Numbered from the stretch's first letter, positions 45,465 through 57,250 are shown. The stretch: 64,000 nt of DNA from Molanna angustata (GCA_963576475.1 OY754977.1:34639872-34703871), one strand, 5' to 3'. Notes: generated by a model not told the origin, from the sequence alone. Made by a program: numbers and translations.

Positions 45465-45754
45465 AAAGCTTTAAAGTAAGCTGGTACTAGCAAAAATGCT
45501 CTAGTAGGATACATAATTAAAATAAGAACATAAATGTCGTCAGGTTTTTGATGTATTTTATACTATCCACATGATCAAATTAAAACTTATTAAATATTTT
45601 ATGTATTACTTAAAGAGAATCGCAAACATAATATGGGATAGATACAAATTTTATTAATAATTTTAAATATGATATGTGTACCATTTTGGATTATACTTAT
45701 AGATACATAGCACTTTAGGTAAATTAACATTTAAGTATCCATAAATATATAGTG

Positions 45755-46080
45755 TGATCATCATGCCATGTCTTTGACGATATAGGTAGAGAGAATCGAG
45801 GTCCGCATTATTCTATCTAGACACTCATCAACAATCATGCATCGTCTCATCAGTATATTCTAGTCTATTTTTCAAGTTTCTCACATTTCCTTCTTTCAGA
45901 ATATCGTTCATGTGGTCGTGCCATCCATTTTTGGACGCCGACCTCTTGTTCCATTCCCATCACTTTTTTTTTATTTTCCTTCATCAGGCGTTCTTCATTC
46001 TTTCTTCCCAAGTGGCCAAACCAACACAAGAAGAAGACGAAGATTTTATTTCTAAGATGACAATGTTTTCTGATAGCCAA
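45755..46080 (-). pseudogene. LINE 3' end, CGTATCCC family, degraded
   Basis: On the minus strand: CWFGHLGRKNEERLMKE, VGVQKWMARPHERYSERRK, then in another frame the ...SVL..P end over GAGAGAATCGAGGTCCGCAT. It matches FGHIERMNDERL...GWHDHVNDIL of the LINE at 34.7 kb with at least one frameshift. No RT catalytic box. Confidence 0.75.
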
Positions 46081-46505
46081 ACTTTCATTCTACATTATTT
46101 CCTTTCCAATTTTTGTTGAATTATTGTTAATCTACGACATCTACGTTAGTGAAACTTCGCTATCAGAAAATGGTATAACTTTTTATTTTATTTTATTTTA
46201 CTTAGCACAGACACAGGCATGAATGCCCAAATATTTCTGCGCATAATAGTTATACATAGGTAAGTACGTATAATGAGTATTGTATGTATGTAGGAATACA
46301 AGTTTCCTACCAACACTACAATATGCAGTGTACGGAAGGTGCAGTGCGGGTGGAAATTACGCAGTAATTTTAGAATTGTAGACTCAAAAATTAAACACAA
46401 TAATCAAACAAATGAAACATGAGAGTTGAACAATAATTAAACATGAGAAAATAAACATTAGAGTTATAAATAAATTTATACAAACGAATTAAACGGTTAC
46501 GAACT
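46081..46505. other. Non-coding; TTTTA microsatellite and LINE-like 3' terminus
   Basis: ATTTTATTTTATTTTACTTA at 46183-46203 followed by GCACAGACACAGGCAT is the complement of a LINE-like 3' end. No gene is seen. Confidence 0.4.
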
Positions 46506-46510
46506 GGGAT

Positions 46511-46697
46511 ATTGCCCCCAAGTCAATTTGAAAACGCTGTTCGTTATCGCCAAGCGCTAATTTTTTTTTGTATGGGATTTGACGTTTGTTGTTTGTTATT
46601 GTAGAAAAAATTTCTACAACAAACGTCAAATCCCATACAAAAAAAATTAGCGCTTGGCGATAACGAACAGCGTTTTCAATTTGACTTGGGGGCATTA
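46511..46697. mobile_element. Foldback element with ~80-bp near-perfect arms
   Basis: Arms TGCCCCCAAGTCAATTTGAA, AACGCTGTTCGTTATCGCCA, AGCGCTAATTTTTTTTTGTA and TGGGATTTGACGTTTGTTG are inverted in 46618-46694 with only a few differences. The loop is about 20 bases of TTTGTTATTGTAGAAAAAAT type. It is the cleanest hairpin of the window and a good source of double-stranded RNA if transcribed. Confidence 0.93.
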
Positions 46698-46937
46698 TAT
46701 GTTTTTTTGAAAGTTAATTTGGAGTTTGAGAATATATCAATATTATTTACTTGATTGACATCATAAAAATAATTCCTATGCCGTTTCTAATGGTGACATA
46801 CCATACTAACATTGCCTGAGCCACGGTGTTGTTTTGTGTCACATACCCGTCTTTCTTCTCTAAACTTTTAAACTTCAACTATGAGTTGTAGAATAACATA
46901 TTTATCACCACGGAATATGTGGCCAAAGTATGCCTCT

Positions 46938-47300
46938 CGCGCAGTGGCGTCTCTTCCTAAAGGGCTCTCGGGCTCAGCCCTCCCAAACACTTCGTTAAAA
47001 AGATTCCAAATAATGCATGAAGAAAATTTATATAAATATTTTTCTAATTAATGAATGCCGTCTTTCGGCTGTAGTATATCTAGCGAAAGTATTTAAACTT
47101 ACCTGTTTTTTAAATAAAGATTCTATGAAATATTTCATTCCTCGGGCACAGTCGACTTGTGCCCTGAGAACCCATACAATTCACGCGACCGCCCGCTGCC
47201 GCCGCAGCTCGCCGTACACGCTGAATGTATGCCGATTTCGAGCAAAACGGGGTAGTGCCCGCGAAGGATCACACTTATTTTCATTCCTTCATATTTTGTT
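46938..47300 (+). mobile_element. Possible 5' end of a hAT-type element with GC-rich block
   Basis: CAGTGGCGTCTCTTCC at 46940 has the CAGTGGCG start seen at many hAT ends, and a GC-rich island (about 47140-47270: CGCGACCGCCCGCTGCCGCC) follows in an otherwise AT-rich window. No opposite end or 8-bp duplication (expected CTCTCGCG after CGCCACTG) was found, so this is tentative. The frame at 47017-47358 is probably fortuitous. Confidence 0.35.
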
Positions 47301-48074
47301 GTTCATTGCGATGGTCGAACGCAAGGTTTGCAGTTACAACTCCTCGAGGCTAACATAATTGGAATCATAATATTACATAATTTAAACTATAAATCATCCG
47401 CAATATATTAGTTTTATTATTATTTAATTAATAGATATCATAAAAATGAAAAAAAATGTGTAAAATCAGGAAGCAGTCTTGCGGTTGCTGAAAGAAGTTA
47501 TTTATTAGGTGAGACAAATTATATTACAATTTATTGATGCATTTTCTTTTTGTAAATGTTAATTGTTGACGCCAATATGTCATTATAATTATTTTCGCAT
47601 TTTTTATATCAAATGACATATAATATTGTTGCAACTGCTGCCCACCCTACATCCAAAATCAGTCTCCTTTCAAACCGCGTCCTGTGATGTCCATCCATAT
47701 CTCTTCTATTTTCCGCTCCTCAAAAATCACTTAACGCATCATATATGTTATCACCGCGTGCGTGTGTGAGATTCAAGTGAATAGTGACAAGTTGTGATCA
47801 TCCTTCAAGGGAGAGGACCAAGAATTAAGTGAGTTTTCCATTATATATCCTTCCTTTGCCTTGCGGTGGTTGCAACTTATCACACCTGCAAAATACAGTC
47901 CACTTCTACTTTTTTTAATTTTTTTACTTTATATTACATATTCGCGTCTTCATTAATAAAAACCCAACCAAATAAGTCATAAATGATCAGGTTCACGTTT
48001 AATTCCCGACATACAAAATAATTATGTAAAACACCGATGATTTTAATGTACGAAAATAATATTGTGTCACACAC
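47301..48074. other. No gene seen
   Basis: Includes a slightly C-rich stretch at 47640-47880 without recognisable coding or repeat content. Confidence 0.4.
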
Positions 48075-48276
48075 ACTTAATGTTCTACTCCAAATTCTGA
48101 GTAAATCCGTATATGGAACATATATGCAGCGAAGCCTCTAAGTAGGTGTTTTTGTCTTCAAAATTGGAAAAGCCGTGAAAAATGTAGACCGCGCATACAA
48201 AACTCGCGTATTCTGGCTTGAAACTTTGTCGATAAGTTAAGAAAAAGAAGTTCTCTTGAACAAATCGACAGTTGGA
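48075..48276 (+). mobile_element. 3' end of the microsatellite-bearing element, diverged
   Basis: CACACACTTAATGTTCTACTCC through GTTCTCTTGAACAAATCGACAGTTGGAT matches the terminal ~200 bp of the units at 5310-6314 at about 88%. The rest of the element is absent. Confidence 0.8.
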
Positions 48277-48299
48277 TAATGATAATGTCCAAAATAGGA

Positions 48300-48490
48300 A
48301 AAGGATGGGTTGTGAAGGGATGAAGGATAAAGGAATTATAGGTATGAGGATAAGAAGTGTGACTTAGAAGCTTCTTGAAAACCATTAAGCTAGGAGCTTC
48401 TCTTACACCATCGGGTAATTGATTCCACAGCCGGGGTGCGTGTATTGTGAACGAGTAAGTATAGAGGATGTGTGGTATAGTTTATTGAGA
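48300..48490 (-). pseudogene. LINE C-terminal fragment (LWNQLPDGVR type)
   Basis: Minus-strand HAPRLWNQLPDGVREAPSLM and VFKKLLSHTS form the very C-terminal motif (LWN-x-LP, then FK..L) of CR1/jockey-like LINE polyproteins. It stops abruptly at the boundary with the element ending at 48276. Sequence above 48490 may be more of the same element but is too degraded to read. Confidence 0.7.
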
Positions 48491-49756
48491 GTGTACTTTG
48501 GTTTTGAGACTGTAAATTTAGGCCATGAGATGAAAGATGGGTGAATTTCTCCTAATTAAATATGATATGGTGAGTCATTAGTTATTTATCGAAAGAAGAA
48601 CATTTCCTTGTTTCTTGTGAAAGTTTCAGAGAGTGCAGTAAATATCTTGCGGTAAGAGTTGGCGAGGGAAGCAGAGGAGAAAAGTTGGTAAAGTTGTTGT
48701 GTGTAGGGTGCAAACATTTAACAAGATTGAAGTAGTAAAACTCTTTGGAGAGATCTTTACTTGATCAACAGCAACCACTTTTATTTATTTTGAGAGCGGA
48801 ATTTGATCAAATATAATATACATTTGATCAAATATTTGATCAAATATAATATACATATTATGAATTTGGCAGGGATACATCTTATAATATTTTTTATTTT
48901 TATTTATTTATTTATTTATGATCATATAAACATATACATTATTTTAATATAAGATAGCCGCATACATATTATACGGAATACATATTATACGGAATTTGAT
49001 CAAATATAATAAAATTGTCTTATGTACTTGTCGTGTATAGGGATGTGATCTTTTATAGATAAGGTTGAGTCTTGAGTCTAATTTAGAGTAGGCTAATTAG
49101 TAAATTTTGAATAACTTTACATCAGAACCCTCAAAATATATTTATTTATTTATTTATATAATTTTTGTACATGTGTACAAAGGCAGGTTTATTGCCATAA
49201 GGCAATTTCTTCCAACCAACCCGAGCAACGTGAAGTCTCTTAGTTAAATTGGTACAGTACTAATTAAGTGAGAAATAAATTGATAAAAAATAACATAAAA
49301 GAGTAAGAAATATAAAAAAAAAATACAAAGAAAAAAAAAATGAAAAGAGAGTTTAAAAATAAAACAATAATAAAAATAACACTGATCGTAGCAATGAGAA
49401 AAAGGAGGTTACGGAAGGATATATAAGGAATTTAGGAACTGTTTGACAAATAAAGTTTTTTTAGTTTACCTTTAAATATTTGAATGGATTGAGATGACGT
49501 TACTTCATCACTTAGGCCATTCCATAGTATAGCTGATTGTACTTGAAAAGAGGATAAATAAATACGTGTTTGAAATAAAAATCTTTATTCTATTGTCAGT
49601 TTTTTTTTAAATTTGAATATGTTTAATACTTTAAACGTATTCAAAATTTTGCTGTATGTAAGGTTTACGACAGATGATCCGGAGTAGTGATTTTCACGCT
49701 GGGAAAGAATAGATTTGTCTTAACTAAACCACCACAATACCATAAGATACTAAAGT
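48491..49756. other. Non-coding; duplicated AT motif and LINE-like 3' end
   Basis: GAATTTGATCAAATATAATA occurs at 48803, again within 20 bases and at 49000, with TATTATACGGAATACATATT around 48970. At 49135-49230, the complement of TGCCTTATGGCAATAAACCTGCCTTTG is a LINE 3' terminus on the minus strand, also seen at 31930-32005. No gene is seen. Confidence 0.45.
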
Positions 49757-50095
49757 TTGTGTAACTATAAAAATGGAAATTCGTGCATTGACAGGACAAC
49801 CTTTAATCACCAGCGAAATCAGGTCCAGAAGAATAGCTTGGACATGTTGTCAGATCAGGGGAAGAAAGAGCCACAAAACGTATCCTGCATAATAACCCGG
49901 TGGGCAAGAGACCCCTGGAAAGACCAAGGCAGAGATTGATGGACAATGTTACCCGAGATATCAACGTGCTGAATGCTTGTGATGACTGGGAGTCCACTGC
50001 AGCTGACAGGAAGGCTTGGAAAGCTATTGTTCAGGAGGTTAAAGCTCTACCGGAGTTGTGTGGCCATCGGAAGTAAGTAAGTAACTTTAAAAATA
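49757..50095 (+). pseudogene. LINE C-terminal fragment with (AAGT)n tail
   Basis: In two frames: SEIRSRRIAWTCCQI-like sequence, then GRPLERPRQRLMDNVTRDIN, CDDWESTAADRKAWKAIV and EVKALPELCGHRK-stop, followed by GGAAGTAAGTAAGTAAC. It has the order GRP..RW-x-D, W-x2-A-x-DR-x2-W of arthropod LINE tails. The AAGT tail matches the insertions at 1810 and 38868. 5'-truncated, one frameshift. Confidence 0.78.
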
Positions 50096-50562
50096 TTCCA
50101 TTTTAATAAACGGCTAAAGAACAGGTAAAAAGTAAGCAGCAATAATGGTTGCATAATGCCAGTTTGCACTTAATTAAATGTAAAATTTACCTCTTTTCCG
50201 TTTTCCTTCCGCAAATTTTCTTAATAAACACACCTGAGTTTGTTAACAAATTTAGTCTAACTAAATAAAGTTGTCGAGAGAGTTCTTCGAGAGAAGGAAC
50301 GAGAGAGGCGAAATAAAGACAAAGAGTCTCACAGAGGAACGAGAGCGGAAATAATTAACGGAAAAATATTTTCTCTAAAGCGCATTACCCGTTTCAAATG
50401 AAACAATGATTATGAAAAAAATACCCTTAATCCATTCTAAATATTAGTTTTGAAGTAAAATTATATATTTTAAATATAAGCCCCGTGTTTTAAATAATTA
50501 AATAGCCGTTTTTAATAAATTAATTAAATAGCCGTTAGTAAAAACTACACCATTCATAAGTC

Positions 50563-50640
50563 TTCGTGGCTCAGTTGGTTATAGATATCTGGCTCCTGGT
50601 TCAATATCTGGTCCCGGATTCAATTTTTGGCAGGTTAATA
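50563..50640 (+). repeat. Degenerate tRNA-like SINE head
   Basis: CGTGGCTCAGTTGGTTATAG resembles a tRNA A box, and GGATTCAATTTTTGGC a worn B box. The arms no longer pair, and no matching second copy or tail is seen in the window. Confidence 0.4.
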
Positions 50641-52037
50641 CAGCTTTTAATTGTATCATTCTTCTATCGATAAATATCATCTTCAGAATGTGGCAACTTG
50701 TTTTTTGGATCGTGTCAAATTAATATTTGACATATACGTGTTATAAATATAATAATACCAGTTGTTAGAAATATGCGAAATCACTTTCTGAACCACCTAT
50801 TATTTACGATACCGTCGTATTATTTTTAAATCCAGTTGCTTTTATAATATATTTCATAACGAGTTGACATCGCACCCTAGGGGTAAATTGGTGAATGTTA
50901 TTTAACAGAAGAAGACATTGTAGTTAATTGATTAAATTAGAGATAGTAGTGGTCCATGCACATTTCTGTATCTGGATGCATCCTTTGGCAAGGTTCTAAG
51001 GTACTTTTTTTAGAGAAATGGATTAATTAGCAAAAGGAAATTTCTTGGATAACTCAATTACTACTGACTATTTCGAATCTAAAATTGAGTATTATTTTAT
51101 TCCTTAGTAAAATCACATTACATTAAGATACAATGTACATGATACAAAGTAAGGTTGATTGCGAGGAAACTTACGAGTGATTTAATAGTAAAATACGAGA
51201 TGTTTTCGATGGATGATGATTTTAGCGACTTCGTTTTATGTGTAATTGGTAATTTTGTCAAATCAAATCTCACACAGAGTATTCAGCGATCTCTATGAGA
51301 TGCCGAAAATTCGTTAGAATTTCGGAAAAATGGCGACATCGAACTGTCAGTGTGAGGTTGGTTCCATGTGTTTATGTTGATATGACAAAAAAAACATTTT
51401 AAACGTCAGTCTAAACCCATAGAAAGTATCTCTTTTCACAAAAATGTGAAATTCTACGCCATCGACCTTAAGTTTGGCGTAGTATTTAATTGGCGTAGTA
51501 CTTAAGTTTGCTAACTTAAGAATACTAAATACCTACTCTAGTGAGGTTAGGAGTTAGTTACCTAGGACTGGCATTCGGGTTTTAATGTGTTTATCATCTC
51601 ATTGATCCATACTAAGAAAACAATTAAAAACTGTTTATTTATCGAACCTGGATTATTCGGCTCAGGAGACACATATTTAAGTAACTGAACCACGAAAATT
51701 ATCTTATATTACCGCCATCTTGTTTAAATAAGTATTGATTTCTCTTATACATTGCATTATATCCAAATATCAAAATTATTTCATCCCCGCTAATAAATTA
51801 ATCCCTTAATTCCTATTCTCAATTTCAGTGTTACCTTTTTATCGAAATTAATATATTGGTAGGTAACACCATTTAAATTGAATGATAAAATTCCCAACAA
51901 TGCAAGGAAACTCATTAATTCAAGTATAATAACGATCGTTCATACAATATAATTGTAATAATTGCCTTATATGAAAATACAATCTAAATCAAATTATTTA
52001 CGGTGGAATATTTTATTGAAGGTAGATTCCTCTAATA
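50641..52037. other. No gene seen
   Basis: AT-rich sequence on both strands without recognisable coding, RNA or repeat content apart from the small repeat at 50686 shared in inverted orientation with 42796. Confidence 0.45.
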
Positions 52038-52239
52038 CAGCGGTTCCCAATTATTTTTGCCAAGGAAAATTATTTACCTACCTCTTCTTTGGCGGCGCCC
52101 CTGTTATTTTTTTGTAACACAGTTGGGTTGATTATTATCTAAAATCAAGAGTCATCAAACTTCCATAAATTTATTATATAAAATAATAATGTTTTTAAAA
52201 GGACATTCAATAAGCTCTGGTAATATTATCCAACTCAAC

Positions 52240-52612
52240 GTACATACATACTAAACGAACAATGGAAAGACAAATGTTGGGCGTATCATTGAGAGACCGA
52301 ATAAGAAACGAGGAAATAAGACGCCGGTCAAAGGTCACAGACATAGCAGAAAGAGTGGGAAGGCTAAAACGACAATGGGCAGGTCATGTGGCAAGACAGA
52401 GAGATAATAGATAGACCCCCAGAATTCTGAATTGCAGACCCTATCAAAATAGAAGAAGTGTAGGAAGACCACAGAGGAGATGGACTGACGATATTGTCGA
52501 ACTGGTGAGACATGGGTGGAAGCAGAGTGCCCAGGATAGAGAGAAATGGAAAACCCAGGAAGAGGCCTATATCCAGCAGTGGAGTGAAAGGGACTAAAAA
52601 AAGAAGAAGAAG
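52240..52612 (+). pseudogene. RTE-like LINE 3' end
   Basis: RTMERQMLGVSLRDRIRNEE, RRRSKVTDIAERVGRLKRQW, AGHVARQRDN, stop, TPRILNCRPYQNRRSVGRPQ, RRWTDDIVELVRHGWKQSAQ, DREKWKTQEEAYIQQWSERD, stop, then AAAAAAAGAAGAAGAAGAA. It is near identical to 41515-42166 without the MITE there. Only the post-RT tail is present; one stop (TAG at about 52411). Confidence 0.92.
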
Positions 52613-52670
52613 AATACATCAACATATAGTTTAGTTACGTAACTTAAACTATTCGTATCTATTCGTTGTT

Positions 52671-52897
52671 TAATTTATATTTTTAATAAATAAAAAAAAA
52701 CTTGATTAGAATCAATTCCACTATTTATTTAAGGACTACAAACTACAACCGGTTTCGTGCTAAGCAGATTTTCAAGTATTCTACTACTTGAAAATGTGCT
52801 TAGCACGAAACCAGTTGTAGGTTGTAGTCCTTAAATAAATATTGGAATTGATTCTAAACAAGTTTTTTTATATTTATTTATTAAAAATATAAATTAA
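52671..52897. mobile_element. Foldback element, 227 bp, nested in the hAT element
   Basis: TAATTTATATTTTTAATAAA, CTTGATTAGAATCAATTCCA, TATTTATTTAAGGACTACAA and GGTTTCGTGCTAAGCA are all inverted in the right half, for about 105-115 bp per arm, with the centre at about 52784 (AAGTATTCTACTACTT). Non-coding. Confidence 0.92.
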
Positions 52898-53175
52898 TTT
52901 AAATGGAATTCCATCAAGAACTGACGATCAAAAAGTTAAATCTAATTATTTGTAGTTAATCAATTCAAATTCCTATTTTTTATACCAATTGGATATTCTG
53001 AGAGGAATTTTACTTACATATGATAGTACAGTACCATGGGAACTGATGTCGTTTACTTCTAAAAATAAAACACTTAATAATGATAAATAATAGTTTAAAA
53101 ATAACGACTCAATGAACTCAAGTACACAAGATAAAATTTTTCTGATATCATAATAGTATTTAAGTAAATAATTGA

Positions 53176-53833
53176 CCCGATCATTACACCCCATCTCGAT
53201 ACTAAATAAGTAAATTGACGTAAATATTATTAAAAGACCCGAACATTATACCCCATATTGATAATAAATTGACGCATTACACCCCATCTCGATACTAAAT
53301 AAGTAAATTGACGTAAATATTATTAAAAGACCCGAACATTATACCCCATATTGATAATAAATAAGTAAATTGACGCATTACACTCCATCTCGATACTAAA
53401 TAAGTAAATTGACGTAAATATTATTAAAAGACCCGAACATTATACCCCATATTGATAATAAATAAGTAAATTGACGCATTACACCCCATCTCGATACTAA
53501 ATAAGTAAATTGACGTAAATATTATTAAAAGACCCGAACATTATACCCCATATTGATAATAAATAAGTAAATTGACGCATTACACCCCATCTCGATACTA
53601 AATAAGTAAATTGACGTAAATATTATTAAAAGACCCGAACATTATACCCCATATTGATAATAAATAAGTAAATTGACGCATTACACCCCATCTCGATACT
53701 AAATAAGTAAATTGACGTAAATATTATTAAAAAGACCCGAACATTATACCCCATATTGATAATAAATAAGTAAATTGACGCATTACACCCCATCTCGATA
53801 CTAAATAAGTAAATTGACGTAAATATTATTAAA
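53176..53833. repeat. 101-bp satellite, left part, about 6.5 copies
   Basis: GACGCATTACACC starts at 53271, 53372, 53473, 53574, 53675 and 53777, giving a 101-bp unit (one 102). Each unit is itself a diverged dimer: CATTACACCCCATCTCGATACTAAATAAGTAAATTGACG and CATTATACCCCATATTGATAATAAATAAGTAAATTGACG, read in pieces, joined by a TAAATATTATTAAAAGACCCGAA linker after the first. The right part resumes at 56390. Confidence 0.96.
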
Positions 53834-56390
53834 TTTATTATTATTATTATTATTTATTATTATTGGCGATTACAATATGCCAAATATTCAATGGGATACT
53901 CTAGGTAACAGTACTTATGACATGTGCTCTAAGGAATTGTTAAACTGTGTAACATTCTCAGGTCTGAATCAATATAACAAAATAAAAAATCACTGTGATA
54001 ATGTATTAGACTTGGTACTGTCAAATATTCCTATAGAAGTTAATGGGTCAGACACCTTCCTTGTACGTGATGATCCCTTTCATAAACCTCTGCAGTTAAA
54101 TTTTCAATTGTCTAACTTAAAAATGAATGGAGGGTCCTCCATATGTATAAAACTCTTTAAACAGGCTGACTATAAGTTGATTAATAGCAAGCTTAAAAAC
54201 ATTGACTGGTCAGCTGTAATCGACTGTGATGATGTGAATTTAGCCACTGATAACTTTTACTCAAATGTACATAAAGTGATTGACAATATGATTCCAACAA
54301 AAATTATACACCAACACAAATATCCAATATGGTTCCATTCGTCACTAATAAAATTAGAAAAGGAGAAATTAAAATATCATAAGAGGTGGAAGCAATCTCA
54401 CAATCCTCTAGATTATCAAACTTTCGCTCTTCTCCGTAAAAGACAAAAAGGAATGTCAATTAATGCTAGGGAAAATTATTTCAATAGTACTGAAAACTCC
54501 ATTCAATCAAACGTCAAAAAATTCTGGTTTTATGTTAAATCAAAGAAACGTAATGCTAACTCATTTCAGTGTTTAATTAATGGTGATCGTACTGCTCAAA
54601 GTATACAGGAATCTGCATATTTCTTGTCAGATTACTTTGCCTCTGTTTTCAATACAGTCGATTCTTCTACACCATATTGTAGTGAGGAGGTTGCAGGGTG
54701 TCAAACTATAGCAAATATACACTTAGACATAACAACAGTATCTAAACACCTAAGTTCAATCGACATAAGAAAGAGTCAGGGCAGTGATGATTTACCAGGC
54801 ATATTCTTGAAGTACTGTGCCAGCTCCTTAACCATCCCAATTTATCATATTTTTAAAAAGTCACTATCCAACGGTACATTTCCTGATAAATGGAAACAGG
54901 CATTAGTTACTCCTATACCTAAGAGTGGGAACCTGAAAGATGTTTCAAATTACCGACCAGTTTCCAAATTGCCCATTTTGAGTAAACTCTTGGAAAAGAT
55001 CGTGTACGATCAAATGTACTTTGCGGTCAAACTCCATTTAGATCCTAAACAACATGGTTTTGTTAGGGGACGTTCTACTAATACAAATTTAAATGTCTTT
55101 CTAAACGAAATTCATGACAACCTTGATAACAAAAGACAAACTGACGCAATATATACAGACTACTCAAAAGCATTTGATAAAGTGGACCATCTAATTCTGA
55201 CTAAGAAACTAAAACTTTTGGGTATTCACGGTGATCTTCTTAGGTGGCTAAAATCATACCTTATTAATAGAAGCCAAATAGTAGAGTACGGTGGTCATCT
55301 ATCGTCTGCAACACAGGTGCCATCGGGTGTACCTCAAGGTTCCCATTTGGGGCCTCTCTTATTTAATATTTACATACATGACATTGGATAATGCTTCAGG
55401 AACAGTAATTACATATTATACGCTGACGATATGAAAATCTACAAAACTGTTATAGACATTACTGACTGTGAGGACTTGCAACTTGACCTTGATAGACTAA
55501 CTTCTTATTGTGTCTCGAATAAGCTGTTACTAAATGTAAAAAAATGTCACTCCATTACATTCTCTAGGAAAAAGAGTACAATACAATACACATACACAAT
55601 CAATAGGGAGGCGATTGATAAGAAATCAGACTGTAGAGACTTAGGTATACAACTGGACAGTAAACTTTTATTTGACAAACACATTGACACAATTACACTG
55701 AAAGCTTATAAAATGTTGGGATTCCTGATGAGAGTATGCAAACCATTCACACAAGTGAAAACATTTATCTTACTATATAACACAATTGTTAGAAGTCAAT
55801 TGGAACATGCATCAGTCATCTGGAATCCACAATATAATATTTATATTAACAATATAGAACGAATACAACAAATATTTTTGAAACATATGAAGTACAAATT
55901 TGGTAATAACTACAAACATGAATTGCAGACTTTACAGACAAGACGAAGGACCTCAGACTTAATGTACCTTTATGACATAATAAACTTCAATATTGACTGT
56001 ACAGACCTTCTGAAAATTATTAACTTCAACATACCAAACAGACGAACAAGACACACCTCAACGTTCTTTTTAGACAAAAAAAACACTAATGCCGCTCAAA
56101 ATTCGCCATTGTACCAATGCCTTACCACGTATAATAATTTGGAAAAGATCAGGTCCGTGGACATATTCTGTATGTCCAGGACTCTTTTCAGGAGCCACGT
56201 TAGACAGGAATAATATTTTTTTTTTTATTACCAGTAGTGAGTACAATGCACCATGAAATCAAAGGTGGGCTGATTAAGTTACAATTACTTATGTTGCTTA
56301 CAATTACTTATGTTATATTTGTTTAAAAAAATATTATTGTACGTTGCCCATTTTTTCAAATAAAATAAAAAAAAAAAAAAAAAAAAAAAT
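53834..56390 (+). mobile_element. Jockey/CR1-like LINE inserted in the 101-bp satellite
   Basis: The satellite is interrupted at ATTATTAAA and resumes at ACCCGAACATT, so the element transposed into the array. It begins with a (TTA)n stretch (53834-53864), is 5'-truncated in the endonuclease domain, carries one long frame with a single stop, has a ~150-bp 3' UTR, and ends in a poly(A) run (56366-56389). Target duplication cannot be resolved because both edges are A/T runs. Confidence 0.92.
53865..56213 (+). pseudogene. Non-LTR retrotransposon endonuclease-end/reverse transcriptase, one stop codon
   Basis: The frame opens with GDYNMPNIQWD, the end of the apurinic-like endonuclease domain (GDFN.P motif). 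Counting from the ATG at 53877: the RT thumb/finger region includes WKQALVTPIPKSGN and NYRPVSKLPILSKLLEKIV; box A IYTDYSKAFDKVDH is at about residues 425-438; box B SGVPQGSHLGPLLFNIYIHD at about 483-502; a TAA stop is codon 505 (55389-55391); box C YADD is at 515-518 (55419-55430). The frame then stays open to 56213 (RTLFRSHVRQE). Both catalytic aspartates are present, so the single nonsense codon between boxes B and C is the only visible defect besides 5' truncation. Confidence 0.93.
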
Positions 56391-56868
56391 ACCCGAACAT
56401 TATACCCCATATTGATAATAAATAAGTAAATTGACGCATTACACCCCATCTCGATACTAAATAAGTAAATTGACGTAAATATTATTAAAAGACCCGAACA
56501 TTATACCCCATATTGATAATAAATAAGTAAATTGACGCATTACACCCCATCTCGATACTAAATAAGTAAATTGACGTAAATATTATTAAAAGACCCTAAC
56601 ATTATACCCCATATTGATAATAAACAAGTAAATTGACGCATTACACTCCATCTCGATACTAAATAAGTAAATTGACGTAAATATTATTAAAAGACCCGAA
56701 CATTATACCCCATATTGATAATATATAAGTAAATTGACGCATTACACCCCATCTCGATACTAAATAAGTAAATTGACGTAAATATTATTAAAAGACCCGA
56801 ACATTATACCCCATATTGATAATAAATAAGTAAATTGACGCATTACACCCCATCTCGATAAAAAATAC
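56390..56868. repeat. 101-bp satellite, right part, about 4.7 copies
   Basis: ACCCGAAC (once ACCCTAAC) starts at 56391, 56492, 56593, 56694 and 56795. It is the same unit and dimeric substructure as 53176-53833. It breaks off at CATCTCGATA|AAAAATAC. Confidence 0.96.
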
Positions 56869-56880
56869 AGTATGTAAAAA

Positions 56881-56968
56881 AGGCAAAGACCTTATAATAA
56901 TGTATAAGGTCTACTTTAGTATATAAGGTCTTATGTATATTTAAGCATATAAGGTCTTTGAAAAAAGG
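56881..56968. repeat. Cluster of TATAAGGTCT motifs in both orientations
   Basis: AGACCTTATA at 56889, then TATAAGGTCT three times (about 56903, 56922 and 56950), bracketed by AAAAAGGCAA on both sides. It can fold into alternative short hairpins. It lies inside the hAT element near its right end. Confidence 0.8.
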
Positions 56969-57039
56969 CAATATTGTTTGAATGTTGTAATGTTCAACTT
57001 CATAAGAAAGACTATAATTTTGAAATAAAAATCTTTTTC

Positions 57040-57250
57040 TTCTTGTGCCGTGTCATGTCGCCCCGATTTCAATCATTGTGGCCATGACGTTCCTGTACTG
57101 TGCTGCCCTGAGCAGATCCTCATCTCGACCTATTCCGGTCTATTCCTTAATTTTACGTAACCAGGACATAATCTGACTTCGTCCAATTCCTTTAGGTACC
57201 TCTATCTTTCCTTGGCCCGTAGCCAAGATACAATTATCAACGTCTCTCTC
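57040..57250 (-). pseudogene. LINE C-terminal fragment
   Basis: On the minus strand: DNCILATGQGKIEVPKGIGR, SQIMSWLRKIKE, stop, TGIGRDEDLLRAAQYRNVMA, IEIGAT, stop, HGTRR. It ends like the R-x-AAQDR...DGT(R/RR) tails of insect LINEs. Two stops. It points opposite to the intact LINE and is a different family. Confidence 0.72.

Noticed and set aside
47017..47358. 113-codon ORF in the GC-rich block as a host gene
   Set aside because: No recognisable domain, no codon pattern, and it overlaps a probable hAT end.
55384..55400. Shared 17-mer TTGGATAATGCTTCAGG between the LINE stop region and 16874-16890
   Set aside because: At 16.9 kb it spans the junction of a repeat end and a MITE; at 55.4 kb it lies in RT coding sequence around a stop. 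No similarity extends beyond it, so it is taken as chance.
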